Under the pieces are notes generated by a model. The model was given only the letters and a program-made list of their open reading frames with translations, had not been told where the DNA came from and did not search any database. Positions 1 to 5,718 of a stretch of DNA of 5,718 bases are shown piece after piece (the first letter of the stretch is position 1; each line of letters starts with the position of its first letter). A program made the position numbers and the translations under genes. Origin of the DNA: an uncultured Oligoflexia bacterium (lineage in GTDB: Bacteria; Bdellovibrionota; Bacteriovoracia; Bacteriovoracales; Bacteriovoracaceae). The stretch covers positions 1-5,718 of the forward strand of contig CATLVA010000120.1 in the NCBI GenBank assembly GCA_950060715.1. The letters run 5' to 3'.

Positions 1-1084
1 AAATTTTAAAGGTTTGAATATCATCTGTATTTATATATTCGAAGCCTGCAGTGTGCTGATCGAGCATCCCTTTTGAAAACTTATAGTTCATATTAATGAA
101 ATAATTATAACTACTCTCAATATCTCCCACAAACCTCTCATCAAAAGTGTAATAGGAGTAATTCAGATTGAGCCCCGACTTAAATAGATTTTTAAACCCT
201 AGATAAAACATATTCGCCGTAGCGGCTGAATACTCAACCCTATAAGTATCATCATCCTGAAAGCCTTCTTCGTAAAAGTGCTCGTAATTCCAAATCATAT
301 GATAGAGCTGAATACTGTCTGCGAAGCTAAGTTTTTTTAATTCATACTCAGACAATAAAGCTGTTTGAGGCTGAAGGCTTTCAATTTTTCTATCATTTCC
401 ATCAGTAACTTGCTCATCGCGATTATTTTTATCCACATAAACGAATGGAGTGTAGAAAATTCTAAACTTCAAACTTTGCTTGTCATTAGCAATAGGCTTA
501 TAAGTAAAAGCGATACCGTCAAAAATTGAATTGTAAGCAAAACGTGGATAAGTTCCTGAACGCTCCAAACCATCTAACTGCTCAATTGGTGGTCCATTAT
601 TAGTCGTCATTCTTCCCAAAGATATCTTCCACTTTTCTGATAACTTGTATTGAATATAAGCTGTATCAAAATAAGCGTCAGAACTGGTCAGCCCATATCC
701 ACCTTTCATTGAACGGTACTGAGGCCCATCCCCCACTTCATCCGGATCCCTTTCAGATTGATTCCAAAATTTAGACATTCCAATAGTAGAGAAAAAACTC
801 ATATTGTCGTTTATATTGACATCGAAATTTATGGCGACTCTCATAAGAAAAGGATTTAAGGTTGTCGTATTCGAATTACTAGCATCGTCAGTATCTTCAT
901 TATTAGCTTGATAAGCTTCAAAATGATTCATGAAATTTCCTGAAAGAATGAACTTTGATAAAAGTCTTTCATATTCCAAATTACTTAATCTTTCATCGAT
1001 TTCGTCAATTCGACTATTAACAGAATCCTGTGCTAAAGCACCAAAACAAACACTCATTATTAAAGATATAAAAACTATTTTCAT
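1..1084 (-). CDS. DUF3373-like outer-membrane beta-barrel protein (3' end beyond the window)
   Basis: This is an open frame of 361 codons from an ATG at 1084 to the left edge, with no stop. Residues 1-18 form a signal peptide ending in ALA before QD. Residues 21-42 (around RIDEIDERLSNLEYERLL) have heptad character and look like a short coiled coil. From about residue 78 the protein becomes a run of amphipathic, aromatic-rich strands. The segment NPFLMRVAINFDVNINDNMS (78-97), then LGRMTTNNGPP (156-166) and the FDG at 188-190, recall DUF3373 proteins (coiled coil, then a porin-like barrel, with a GR..xxxGPP motif). DUF3373 has no firmly assigned function; surface transport or adhesion would be guesswork. 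The SD-like AGGTG (1091-1095) lies inside the last codons of the preceding gene, and the ATG follows that gene's stop after one base, so translational coupling is likely. I am sure this is a real exported gene and fairly sure of the family. Confidence 0.82.
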   Translation of the reverse strand, partial: MKIVFISLIMSVCFGALAQDSVNSRIDEIDERLSNLEYERLLSKFILSGNFMNHFEAYQANNEDTDDASNSNTTTLNPFLMRVAINFDVNINDNMSFFSTIGMSKFWNQSERDPDEVGDGPQYRSMKGGYGLTSSDAYFDTAYIQYKLSEKWKISLGRMTTNNGPPIEQLDGLERSGTYPRFAYNSIFDGIAFTYKPIANDKQSLKFRIFYTPFVYVDKNNRDEQVTDGNDRKIESLQPQTALLSEYELKKLSFADSIQLYHMIWNYEHFYEEGFQDDDTYRVEYSAATANMFYLGFKNLFKSGLNLNYSYYTFDERFVGDIESSYNYFINMNYKFSKGMLDQHTAGFEYINTDDIQTFKI

Positions 1085-1085
1085 T

Positions 1086-1370
1086 TTAATCACCTACTAC
1101 CGCTCCACTTCTTGTCTGCTCAACCGCACGTAATACAGCATTGACCTCAGAACATTCCATCTGACAACTTGCCATCAATTTTTTAGTTAACGCCCCTTTA
1201 CAGGAGGATTTAGTAATCATCTCCAGCATGACTTTTTTAGACATTAGGGATGACACTTCTTCACCTTGGCATTTCTCATTGAGCTGTTCTCGAAACTTCT
1301 GCATTTTAGAAACGACGGCACTGGCATCAAAAACCGGTAAAACCAATAAAATTATCAATAATTTATACAT
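1086..1370 (-). CDS. Small exported four-cysteine protein, first gene of the unit with the DUF3373-like gene
   Basis: I do not recognise this 94-residue protein. Counting from the ATG at 1370, residues 1-18 (MYKLLIILLVLPVFDASA) form a Sec signal peptide with an A-S-A cleavage site. The mature part is about 76 residues, probably helical, with cysteines at 34, 57, 69 and 73; the last two form a CxxxC pair. That suggests one or two disulfides in the periplasm. A longer frame from a TTG at 1391 exists, but it adds seven residues ahead of the hydrophobic core and its purine-rich upstream sequence sits too close to the TTG. I therefore prefer the ATG at 1370, although no SD precedes it. The stop TAA is one base before the next gene, so the two are almost certainly co-transcribed, and the product may work with or help fold the barrel (inference). 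Confidence 0.75.
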   Translation of the reverse strand: MYKLLIILLVLPVFDASAVVSKMQKFREQLNEKCQGEEVSSLMSKKVMLEMITKSSCKGALTKKLMASCQMECSEVNAVLRAVEQTRSGAVVGD

Positions 1371-1405
1371 GCCAAAAGTGTAAGAACCCAAACCACCTTC
1401 GTCAA
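1370..1405 (-). promoter_or_regulatory. Predicted sigma70-type promoter for the four-Cys / DUF3373-like unit
   Basis: Read on the minus strand, TTGACG (1405-1400) is followed by a 17-base spacer and TACACT (1382-1377). The match to the -35 box is 5/6 and to the -10 box 4/6, with ideal spacing. The start of transcription, about seven bases past the -10 box, falls on the A of the ATG at 1370. This implies a leaderless mRNA or one with only a few untranslated bases. The site is seen by eye; a second promoter further upstream cannot be excluded. Confidence 0.55.
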
Positions 1406-1470
1406 AGCTGATGACTAAAAATAAGACAGTGTTAAGAATTTAATCATGTCCCCAACGCCAACATGCTGAA

Positions 1471-1480
1471 ATTACGTAAT
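1471..1480. repeat. Perfect 10-bp palindrome in the divergent intergenic region
   Basis: ATTACGTAAT is a perfect palindrome located just upstream of the predicted -35 element (1482-1487) of the plus-strand gene and about 66 bp behind the -35 box of the minus-strand unit. A symmetric site here is a plausible operator for a dimeric regulator. A 10-bp palindrome in AT-rich DNA can also arise by chance. Just to the left, CATGT (1445-1449) and ACATG (1461-1465) form a second, spaced dyad. Confidence 0.3.
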
Positions 1481-1481
1481 C

Positions 1482-1510
1482 TTTTTTGGCATCGGGCTTG
1501 AACCTATAAA
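1482..1510 (+). promoter_or_regulatory. Possible promoter of the small exported protein gene at 1539
   Basis: The -10 candidate TATAAA (1505-1510) matches consensus at 5/6. Seventeen bases upstream lies only a T-run (TTTTTT, 1482-1487), which is a weak -35 box. Transcription would start near 1517, giving a leader of about 22 bases. That resembles the short leaders predicted for leuS and acs in this window. Confidence 0.4.
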
Positions 1511-1528
1511 GGCACAAACCTTTATGGG
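1503..1528 (+). repeat. Inverted repeat overlapping the -10 box and reaching the ribosome binding site
   Basis: CCTATAAAGG (1503-1512) and CCTTTATGGG (1519-1528) are complementary over ten pairs, one of them a T-G wobble, around the loop CACAAA. The core ATAAAGG/CCTTTAT is a perfect 7-bp inverted repeat. The left arm contains the predicted -10 element and the right arm runs into the G-rich SD of the gene at 1539. It could act as a DNA operator. It could also be an RNA hairpin covering the SD, but only if transcription starts upstream of 1503. Confidence 0.45.
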
Positions 1529-1538
1529 GGAGAGAGAA

Positions 1539-1892
1539 ATGAGAGCAAAAATTTTAACGACATTAACAACATTATTATTAAGCGTATGCGGTTATGGTGC
1601 TGTGAAACCTATGAGCTGCGAAACAAATTTTGGTGAAAAGACTTTTACAATCGAAGGTTCGAGTGTGGCATTCCACCAAGATCAAGCCGGAAGAGGTATC
1701 TCTTCAGTGCTTCCAAGTAAAACAAAAGTATCGGTTTCTGGGTTCAGTAAAACCGTTTACAGAGATGGATATAAGCATTTAATCCATATCGAAGATATGA
1801 AAAATTTAAATTCAGAAAATGACTTTTTGGCGATTACATCACCAAAAGGACATAAGATGACTTTTCCAATTCATTGTAGCCTGTTGGATTAG
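1539..1892 (+). CDS. Small exported beta-rich protein, hypothetical
   Basis: I do not recognise this 117-residue protein. Residues 1-21 (MRAKILTTLTTLLLSVCGYG plus A) form a signal peptide. SVC at 15-17 resembles a lipobox but has Val at -1, so signal peptidase I cleavage near residue 20-21 is more likely than lipidation. The mature part is about 96 residues with alternating, strand-like segments (FTIEGSSVAFH, KTKVSVSGFSKTVY, HLIHIED, KMTFPIHC). Cys27 and Cys113 sit near its two ends and could close the domain with a disulfide. The frame also opens at an ATG at 1524, but that ATG lies in the hairpin arm without an SD. The ATG at 1539 has GGGGGAGAG (1526-1534) in front of it at normal spacing. 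The gene is monocistronic: leuS beyond the terminator has its own promoter. Confidence 0.72.
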   Translation: MRAKILTTLTTLLLSVCGYGAVKPMSCETNFGEKTFTIEGSSVAFHQDQAGRGISSVLPSKTKVSVSGFSKTVYRDGYKHLIHIEDMKNLNSENDFLAITSPKGHKMTFPIHCSLLD

Positions 1893-1918
1893 TTATCGCA
1901 CTTTCCCCTATTGTAAAG

Positions 1919-1950
1919 AGACCGGTACCCCCTATACCGGTCTTTTTTTT
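1919..1950 (+). terminator. Intrinsic terminator of the small exported protein gene
   Basis: AGACCGGTA (1919-1927) pairs perfectly with TACCGGTCT (1935-1943) around the loop CCCCCTA, and the right arm runs into eight Ts (1943-1950). GC-rich core, perfect 9-bp stem and T-run make this a textbook factor-independent terminator 27 bases past the stop codon. It separates the gene at 1539 from leuS. Confidence 0.93.
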
Positions 1951-1964
1951 GCATCCCATTAATA

Positions 1965-1993
1965 TTCACATACCCCAGTAAATTCGGTATTCT
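1965..1993 (+). promoter_or_regulatory. Predicted leuS promoter
   Basis: TTCACA (1965-1970, 5/6 to the -35 consensus), a 17-base spacer and TATTCT (1988-1993, 4/6 to the -10 consensus) lie between the upstream terminator and leuS. Transcription would begin near 2000, leaving a leader of about 22 bases. That is too short for a T-box or a leader-peptide attenuator, so no leucine-responsive RNA control is visible here. Confidence 0.6.
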
Positions 1994-2022
1994 GCGTTTC
2001 TAGTCAAAAAAAGGGATCTAAA

Positions 2023-4422
2023 ATGGAATACAACTTCAATTCAATTGAAAAAAAATGGCAGAATTTTTGGGATGATAAGGAAACTTTCAAAACAACCACC
2101 GACTCCAATAAACCAAAATACTATGTGCTAGATATGTTCCCATACCCTTCCGGAGCTGGACTTCATGTTGGTCACCCTGAAGGATATACAGCGACAGACA
2201 TCATGGCCCGTTTCAAAAGAATGAAAGGATATAATGTCCTTCACCCTATGGGCTGGGATAGCTTCGGTCTTCCGGCAGAGAACTATGCCATTAAAACAGG
2301 AACTCACCCACAAACAACTACTGAAAAAAATATTGAAACCTTTAAACGCCAATTAAAAATGCTTGGCTTTTCCTACGATTGGTCTAGAGAAGTGGCCACG
2401 AGTAGTGTTGACTACTACAAATGGACTCAGTGGATTTTCGTTCAACTCTATAATAAGGGGCTAGCTTATGAAGATGAGATGAACGTTAACTGGTGTCCTG
2501 AGCTTAAAACTGTTTTAGCTAACGAAGAAGTTGTCGATGGTAAATCTGAAGTGGGAGGACATCCGGTAATCAGAAAACCAATGAAGCAGTGGATGCTTAA
2601 AATCACCGAATATGCTGATAGACTTTTAGAAGACCTTGAAGATCTTGATTGGCCTGAATCAGTTAAAGAGATGCAAAGAAACTGGATCGGCAGAAGTGAA
2701 GGTGCCGAGGTTGATTTCAAAACAGAATCCGGTGAAACAGTAAGAGTTTTTACCACCAGACCTGATACATTATTTGGAGCTACATATATGGTACTTGCTC
2801 CAGAACATGACCTAGTTCAAAAACTTGTAAGTGCAGATAAAAAAGCTGAAGTTGAAGCTTATATTGAAACTGCTGCTAGAAAATCAGACCTAGAAAGAAC
2901 TGAACTAAATAAAGATAAGTCTGGTGTATTCATTGGAGCATACGCGATCAACCCAGTTAATCAAAAGAAAATCCCTATTTGGATTTCAGACTATGTACTT
3001 GCGACTTATGGCACGGGTGCGATCATGGCGGTACCTGCTCACGATGAAAGAGACTGGGAGTTTGCCAAAAAATTTGATCTTGATATCGTAGCGGTAAGAG
3101 CTGGTGGAAATATCGATGAAGCTGCCTATACAGGAGATGGCGAGCAGATCAACTCTGACTTCTTAAACGGTCTAGATAAAGAAAGCGCAATCACGAAAAT
3201 GATTGCTCACCTAGAAAAAGAAAACCTAGGTGAAAAGAAAATTAACTACAAACTTCGCGACTGGTTGTTTTCTCGTCAGCGCTACTGGGGTGAACCATTC
3301 CCACTTTTAAAAGACGCTGAAACAGGAAAAGTTCTAAGATGTCTAGACCCAGAAGAGCTTCCAGTGACTCTTCCGGATGTAGAAAAGTATGAGCCAAGTG
3401 GAACAGGTGAATCACCTCTAGCAACCATTGATGAGTGGCTATACTTCACAGACGAAAAGACAGGTAAAAAAGTAAGAAGAGAAACAAACACTATGCCTCA
3501 ATGGGCAGGTTCTTGTTGGTATTACCTTCGCTATATTGATCCAAAAAATACTGAAAAACCATGGGACGAAGAACTAGAAAAATTCTGGATGCCAGTTGAT
3601 TTATATGTCGGAGGAATGGAGCATGCGGTAATGCACCTTCTCTATGCAAGGTTTTGGCATAAAGTTCTTTTTGACCTTGGACTTGTTTCTACAAAAGAGC
3701 CTTTTAAAAGGCTTGTTAATCAAGGGATGATCCTAGGTACTGATGGCGAGAAAATGAGTAAGTCTCGCGGAAATGTTATCAATCCAGATGATATTGTTAA
3801 CGACTATGGCGCAGATACTCTAAGAACTTATGAAATGTTCATGGGGCCATTAGAAAAAACTAAACCTTGGTCAATGAATGGAGTTAAAGGTGTATTTAAC
3901 TTCTTAGCGAAGGCTTATAAAACTTTTGCTAACACTGAACTTTACACCGAAGACTCTAATGAGACTTTAAAGCTTCTACATAAAACGATTAAAAAAGTAA
4001 CTTCTGATATTGAAGAGATGAAGTTTAACACGGCTGTTTCAGCACTTATGATTTTCACTAATCATTGTGCTAAAGAGAAAAAATTCTCAAAAGAAACTGC
4101 TAGTATTTTTGCTCTTCTAGTTTCACCTCTAGCTCCACACGCAGGAGAGGAGCTTTGGGAAATCACTGGACATACTTCAAGCTTAGCTTATGAAGCATGG
4201 CCTACGTTTAATGAAGAGCTTGCAAAAGATGATCTAATTACAATGGCAGTTCAAGTAATGGGTAAAACCAGAGCAACTTTAGATGTTCCAGCTGATATTG
4301 CGAAGGATGACTTTCTTAAGTTGGCTAAAGGAGATGAACGAGTTTCTAAGTACCTAGAGGGTAAAACTATAGTTAAAGAAATCTTTGTTCCTGGAAAAAT
4401 CTGTAATTTCGTAGCAAAATAG
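2023..4422 (+). CDS. leuS: Leucine--tRNA ligase (LeuRS), Bacillus-like subtype
   Basis: The product is a cytoplasmic class I synthetase that charges tRNA-Leu with leucine at the expense of ATP. It has 799 residues, complete, and is close in length to the Bacillus enzyme (about 804) and shorter than the E. coli one (860). The HIGH-type motif HVGH is at 48-51 within [12 protein letters not shown], and KMSKS is at 577-581. The CP1 editing domain shows TTRPDT (244-249) and [15 protein letters not shown] (330-344); Thr249 and Asp344 correspond to the proofreading residues T252 and D345 of E. coli. RQRYWGEP (418-425), [14 protein letters not shown] (491-504) and [10 protein letters not shown] (703-712) are further family blocks. 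The leucine-specific insertion just before KMSKS in E. coli is absent, and the zinc-finger insertion keeps only Cys158, as in Bacillus-type enzymes. AGGGA at 2012-2016 supports this start. One odd residue is Met at 746 in VQVMGKTR, where the family usually has Asn. Confidence 0.98.
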   Translation: MEYNFNSIEKKWQNFWDDKETFKTTTDSNKPKYYVLDMFPYPSGAGLHVGHPEGYTATDIMARFKRMKGYNVLHPMGWDSFGLPAENYAIKTGTHPQTTTEKNIETFKRQLKMLGFSYDWSREVATSSVDYYKWTQWIFVQLYNKGLAYEDEMNVNWCPELKTVLANEEVVDGKSEVGGHPVIRKPMKQWMLKITEYADRLLEDLEDLDWPESVKEMQRNWIGRSEGAEVDFKTESGETVRVFTTRPDTLFGATYMVLAPEHDLVQKLVSADKKAEVEAYIETAARKSDLERTELNKDKSGVFIGAYAINPVNQKKIPIWISDYVLATYGTGAIMAVPAHDERDWEFAKKFDLDIVAVRAGGNIDEAAYTGDGEQINSDFLNGLDKESAITKMIAHLEKENLGEKKINYKLRDWLFSRQRYWGEPFPLLKDAETGKVLRCLDPEELPVTLPDVEKYEPSGTGESPLATIDEWLYFTDEKTGKKVRRETNTMPQWAGSCWYYLRYIDPKNTEKPWDEELEKFWMPVDLYVGGMEHAVMHLLYARFWHKVLFDLGLVSTKEPFKRLVNQGMILGTDGEKMSKSRGNVINPDDIVNDYGADTLRTYEMFMGPLEKTKPWSMNGVKGVFNFLAKAYKTFANTELYTEDSNETLKLLHKTIKKVTSDIEEMKFNTAVSALMIFTNHCAKEKKFSKETASIFALLVSPLAPHAGEELWEITGHTSSLAYEAWPTFNEELAKDDLITMAVQVMGKTRATLDVPADIAKDDFLKLAKGDERVSKYLEGKTIVKEIFVPGKICNFVAK

Positions 4423-4452
4423 TTCGCTTTTCTGTGAATGAAACCCTAGAAT
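4423..4452 (+). promoter_or_regulatory. Weak candidate promoter for the outer-membrane protein gene
   Basis: TAGAAT (4447-4452) matches the -10 consensus at 5/6 and has a poor -35 partner, TTCGCT (4423-4428), at an 18-base spacing. It lies inside the inverted repeat 4439-4464. If real, transcription would start near 4459 and the gene would have its own promoter in addition to any read-through from leuS. Confidence 0.3.
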
Positions 4453-4464
4453 TTTAGGGTTTCA
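4439..4464 (+). repeat. Perfect 10-bp inverted repeat between leuS and the outer-membrane protein gene
   Basis: TGAAACCCTA (4439-4448) and TAGGGTTTCA (4455-4464) are exact reverse complements around GAATTT. No T-run follows, so this is not a standard intrinsic terminator. It starts 17 bases after the leuS stop and ends just before the SD of the next gene. It may be an RNA hairpin that protects or partly terminates the leuS transcript, or an operator over the candidate -10 box. Confidence 0.6.
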
Positions 4465-4479
4465 ACACAGGAGAGATTT

Positions 4480-5103
4480 ATGAAAAAGCTAATCGTATTA
4501 GTTGTTCTTGCCACTATCAGTAGCGCTCAAGCAGCAACAAACACTTCAAAATTTGATGTAAGAGTTCCAGTTAAAAATTGGATCAAAAAAATGAATGACG
4601 GTTTTCGCGTTGGTATCGCGCAAGGTAGTCTAACCAGCAATACTCGCCTTAGAGGTGGAGCGAACTCAGCTCAAGCAGGTCAAGAAACGAGTGAGAATGA
4701 GAATACTCGTACCAAAATTCAACTTGAGGCTGGATACGAAAAAGTAAAAATTAAAGAACTTGGTTATTCAGTTTTTGGTATTTACCAAGATATTGCTATG
4801 GATGATGAAGACGTAAGAAATATGAGGCTTTCAGCTAACGCTACTTACGGTATTGATCCACAAGTATACCTATACGGTGGTTTAAACTGGGGTAAATATT
4901 TTGGTTCAGAGCAAATTGAAACAAGTATAGACTCAGGCATTGGGATGCAAGCAGGTGCTGGATTTAAAATTATTAAGCAAGCACAAATTGAGCTTGAATA
5001 CCTTTACCTTCAAAATGAAGGAAGAAGACGTGATCTAAACATCGATATCGAAACAAAAGGTATCATGTTAAAAGTAAAAACACCTTTTACATTCGACATA
5101 TAA
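4480..5103 (+). CDS. Outer-membrane beta-barrel protein, OmpA-like eight-stranded type
   Basis: The 207-residue product has a clear signal peptide, MKKLIVLVVLATISSAQA, with an A-Q-A cleavage site after residue 18. After a polar N-terminal stretch (about 19-40), eight alternating amphipathic strands can be drawn: about 42-52, 76-89, 96-107, 114-125, 129-141, 150-164, 168-181 and 192-205. This fits the small OmpA-like/OMP_b-brl barrel fold. A low-complexity loop rich in Ser, Asn, Gln and Glu (50-76) would be the first extracellular loop. The C-terminus FTFDI is aromatic but lacks the usual terminal Phe. No peptidoglycan-binding domain follows. AGGAGAG (4469-4475) precedes the ATG at good spacing. 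The gene lies 57 bases after leuS in the same direction. The barrel class is well supported; the specific role is unknown. Confidence 0.8.
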   Translation: MKKLIVLVVLATISSAQAATNTSKFDVRVPVKNWIKKMNDGFRVGIAQGSLTSNTRLRGGANSAQAGQETSENENTRTKIQLEAGYEKVKIKELGYSVFGIYQDIAMDDEDVRNMRLSANATYGIDPQVYLYGGLNWGKYFGSEQIETSIDSGIGMQAGAGFKIIKQAQIELEYLYLQNEGRRRDLNIDIETKGIMLKVKTPFTFDI

Positions 5104-5127
5104 AAAAATGGGGAGCAATCGCTCCCC
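5102..5127 (-). terminator. Intrinsic terminator of the acidic small gene, shared with the convergent barrel gene
   Basis: GGGGAGC (5110-5116) and GCTCCCC (5121-5127) form a perfect 7-bp, GC-rich stem with a four-base loop. Read on the minus strand it is followed by A and seven Ts (5108-5102), a proper terminator for the gene at 5127-5294. On the plus strand it begins six bases after the barrel gene's stop but is followed only by TAATTT, so termination in that direction is probably weaker. Confidence 0.85.
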
Positions 5128-5294
5128 TAATTTAAAATCAAATCTTTATCTAATTGATCTATCATAATTTCTGGCATAAATTCTGGCTCATCCAGTTCGT
5201 CATTATCTTGATAATAATCAAATGTTCCAAAATAATCTGAAAGTGAATTTAAATAATCGGTAATCGCCATAAATTTAAAATCTAAGTTTTCCAT
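5127..5294 (-). CDS. Very acidic 55-residue protein, hypothetical
   Basis: The frame runs from ATG at 5294 to TAG at 5129-5127 and begins MENLDFKFMAITDYLNSLSD. I do not recognise it. A strong SD, AGGAGAG, stands five to six bases before the ATG, and an intrinsic terminator begins at the stop codon, which shares its last base with the hairpin stem; both support a real gene. The protein has about 15 Asp/Glu against two Lys, no Cys, no signal peptide and no membrane segment. It is rich in Tyr and Phe (YFGTFDYYQ at 21-29) and ends in an acidic stretch (DNDELDEPEF, 30-39). It is likely a soluble cytoplasmic protein. A charge like this is seen in DNA-mimic and some regulatory proteins, but nothing here proves such a role. 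Upstream, TTGAGA (5334-5329) has no good -10 partner, so I assign no promoter. Confidence 0.68.
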   Translation of the reverse strand: MENLDFKFMAITDYLNSLSDYFGTFDYYQDNDELDEPEFMPEIMIDQLDKDLILN

Positions 5295-5362
5295 GACTCT
5301 CTCCTGTTGAGTTAATTAAAGCCTAACAGAAGATCTCAAGGGTGATGTTAAGAAAATATGTG

Positions 5363-5373
5363 TTAATTATTAA
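5363..5373. repeat. AT-rich dyad and short direct repeats in the intergenic region ahead of acs
   Basis: TTAATTATTAA (5363-5373) is a symmetric 5+1+5 dyad. Around it TGTTAA occurs twice (5346-5351 and 5361-5366) and TTAAGA twice (5348-5353 and 5370-5375). The cluster lies just upstream of the predicted acs promoter, where a regulator site would be expected. The motifs are AT-rich and could be chance. Confidence 0.2.
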
Positions 5374-5381
5374 GATTTTAG

Positions 5382-5410
5382 TTACAAAAGCTTATAGCAT
5401 TTCCTAAAAT
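5382..5410 (+). promoter_or_regulatory. Predicted acs promoter
   Basis: TAAAAT (5405-5410) matches the -10 consensus at 5/6. Seventeen bases upstream is TTACAA (5382-5387), a 3/6 match to the -35 box. Transcription would start near 5417 with a leader of about 19 bases. The weak -35 box would fit a promoter that needs an activator, as acs does in E. coli (where CRP acts), but no CRP-like site is seen. Confidence 0.45.
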
Positions 5411-5435
5411 TTAACCTCAAATAACTGGAGGTTAT

Positions 5436-5718
5436 ATGCAATACAGAATTGAATCCAAAGACCAGTACCAAAGTTTTTACGCGGAAAGTCTTAATAAGCT
5501 AGATAAATATTGGAGCGATCGCGCTGAGACTTTTGAATGGTATAAAAAATGGGATTCAGTATTAACTGGAGATTTTCATAATTTAGATGTGAAATGGTTT
5601 GATGGTGGAAAAACAAATATCACTATCAATGCTCTTGATAGGCATGCAAAAAATCAACCTGATAAAGTTGCTATACATTGGGAACCAAATGATCCTAATT
5701 CTCCTAATAAATCATTTA
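5436..5718 (+). CDS. acs: Acetyl-CoA synthetase, N-terminal part (3' end beyond the window)
   Basis: The first 94 codons are present and remain open at the right edge. The full enzyme would convert acetate, ATP and CoA to acetyl-CoA via acetyl-AMP, in the cytoplasm. Visible family features are those of the ACAS_N region: YQSFYAESLNKLDKYWSD (11-28), FEWYKKWDSVLTGDF (34-48), VKWFDGGKTNITINALDRH (52-70) and KVAIHWEPND (77-86). The order and spacing match Acs enzymes (W...W..V...DF...WF.GG..N...N.LDRH). The AMP-binding catalytic core lies outside the window, so propionyl-CoA synthetase or another close relative cannot be strictly excluded. GGAGG (5427-5431) stands four bases before the ATG. It is transcribed divergently from the acidic small gene. 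Confidence 0.92.
   Translation, partial: MQYRIESKDQYQSFYAESLNKLDKYWSDRAETFEWYKKWDSVLTGDFHNLDVKWFDGGKTNITINALDRHAKNQPDKVAIHWEPNDPNSPNKSF

Noticed and set aside
930..1133. Plus-strand open frame of 67 codons
   Set aside because: It lies antisense to the signal peptide and first part of the DUF3373-like gene and the end of the four-Cys gene, which are better supported by signal peptide, SD and operon layout.
1371..1391. TTG start seven codons upstream of the four-Cys protein's ATG
   Set aside because: Its purine-rich upstream sequence is too close to act as SD, the segment overlaps the predicted promoter, and the signal peptide is normal from the ATG at 1370.
1524..1538. Earlier ATG in frame with the small exported protein
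   Set aside because: It has no SD, lies in the arm of an inverted repeat, and would add charged residues before the signal peptide; the ATG at 1539 has a good SD.
1545..1595. Lipoprotein signal in the product of the gene at 1539
   Set aside because: The residues before Cys17 are L-S-V, with Val at the -1 position where Ala, Gly or Ser is expected, so lipidation is unlikely.
1951..2022. Possible T-box or leader-peptide attenuator ahead of leuS
   Set aside because: The space between the upstream terminator and leuS is only 72 bases, with no run of Leu codons and no antiterminator/terminator pair.
2128..2756. Minus-strand open frames inside leuS (2128-2352, 2466-2756)
   Set aside because: They are antisense to highly conserved LeuRS blocks, and their translations show no recognisable domain.
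3242..3491. Two overlapping minus-strand open frames inside leuS
   Set aside because: Both are shadows of the conserved catalytic-core coding sequence; they overlap each other and resemble no known protein.

Overview
The window is a dense stretch of bacterial chromosome, AT-rich, with no mobile element, CRISPR array, rRNA or tRNA that I could see. Shine-Dalgarno sites, signal peptides and two outer-membrane beta-barrel-type proteins point to a Gram-negative organism. The mix of low GC, many small exported Cys-containing proteins and a Bacillus-type leucyl-tRNA synthetase would suit the Bdellovibrionota (Bacteriovorax/Peredibacter-like). That placement is inference from memory of such genomes, not a search result.

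Left part (1-1370, minus strand): a two-gene unit. A small exported four-cysteine protein (1086-1370) is followed after a single base by a DUF3373-like outer-membrane protein gene that runs off the left edge (1-1084). A good sigma70-type promoter (TTGACG-17-TACACT) places transcription start at or next to the small gene's ATG, so that gene may be translated from a leaderless mRNA.

Middle-left (1371-1950, plus strand): a divergent intergenic region of about 170 bp holds two palindromes. It is followed by a small exported protein with a likely disulfide (1539-1892) and a strong intrinsic terminator (1919-1950).

Centre (1965-4422): leuS, complete, with its own promoter and a short 5' leader. 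It carries the class I signature motifs and the editing-domain motifs.

Right (4423-5718): a perfect 10-bp inverted repeat separates leuS from an eight-stranded OmpA-like barrel gene (4480-5103). A 55-residue, very acidic protein is encoded on the opposite strand (5127-5294) with a strong ribosome binding site. The two convergent genes share one hairpin, which has its T-run on the minus-strand side. Divergent from the acidic gene, acs (acetyl-CoA synthetase) begins at 5436 and runs off the right edge.

The housekeeping genes (leuS, acs) have no evident functional link to the envelope proteins between them. The least familiar items are the four-Cys protein coupled to the DUF3373-like barrel, the possible leaderless start, the acidic 55-residue protein, and the palindromes that overlap predicted -10 elements.
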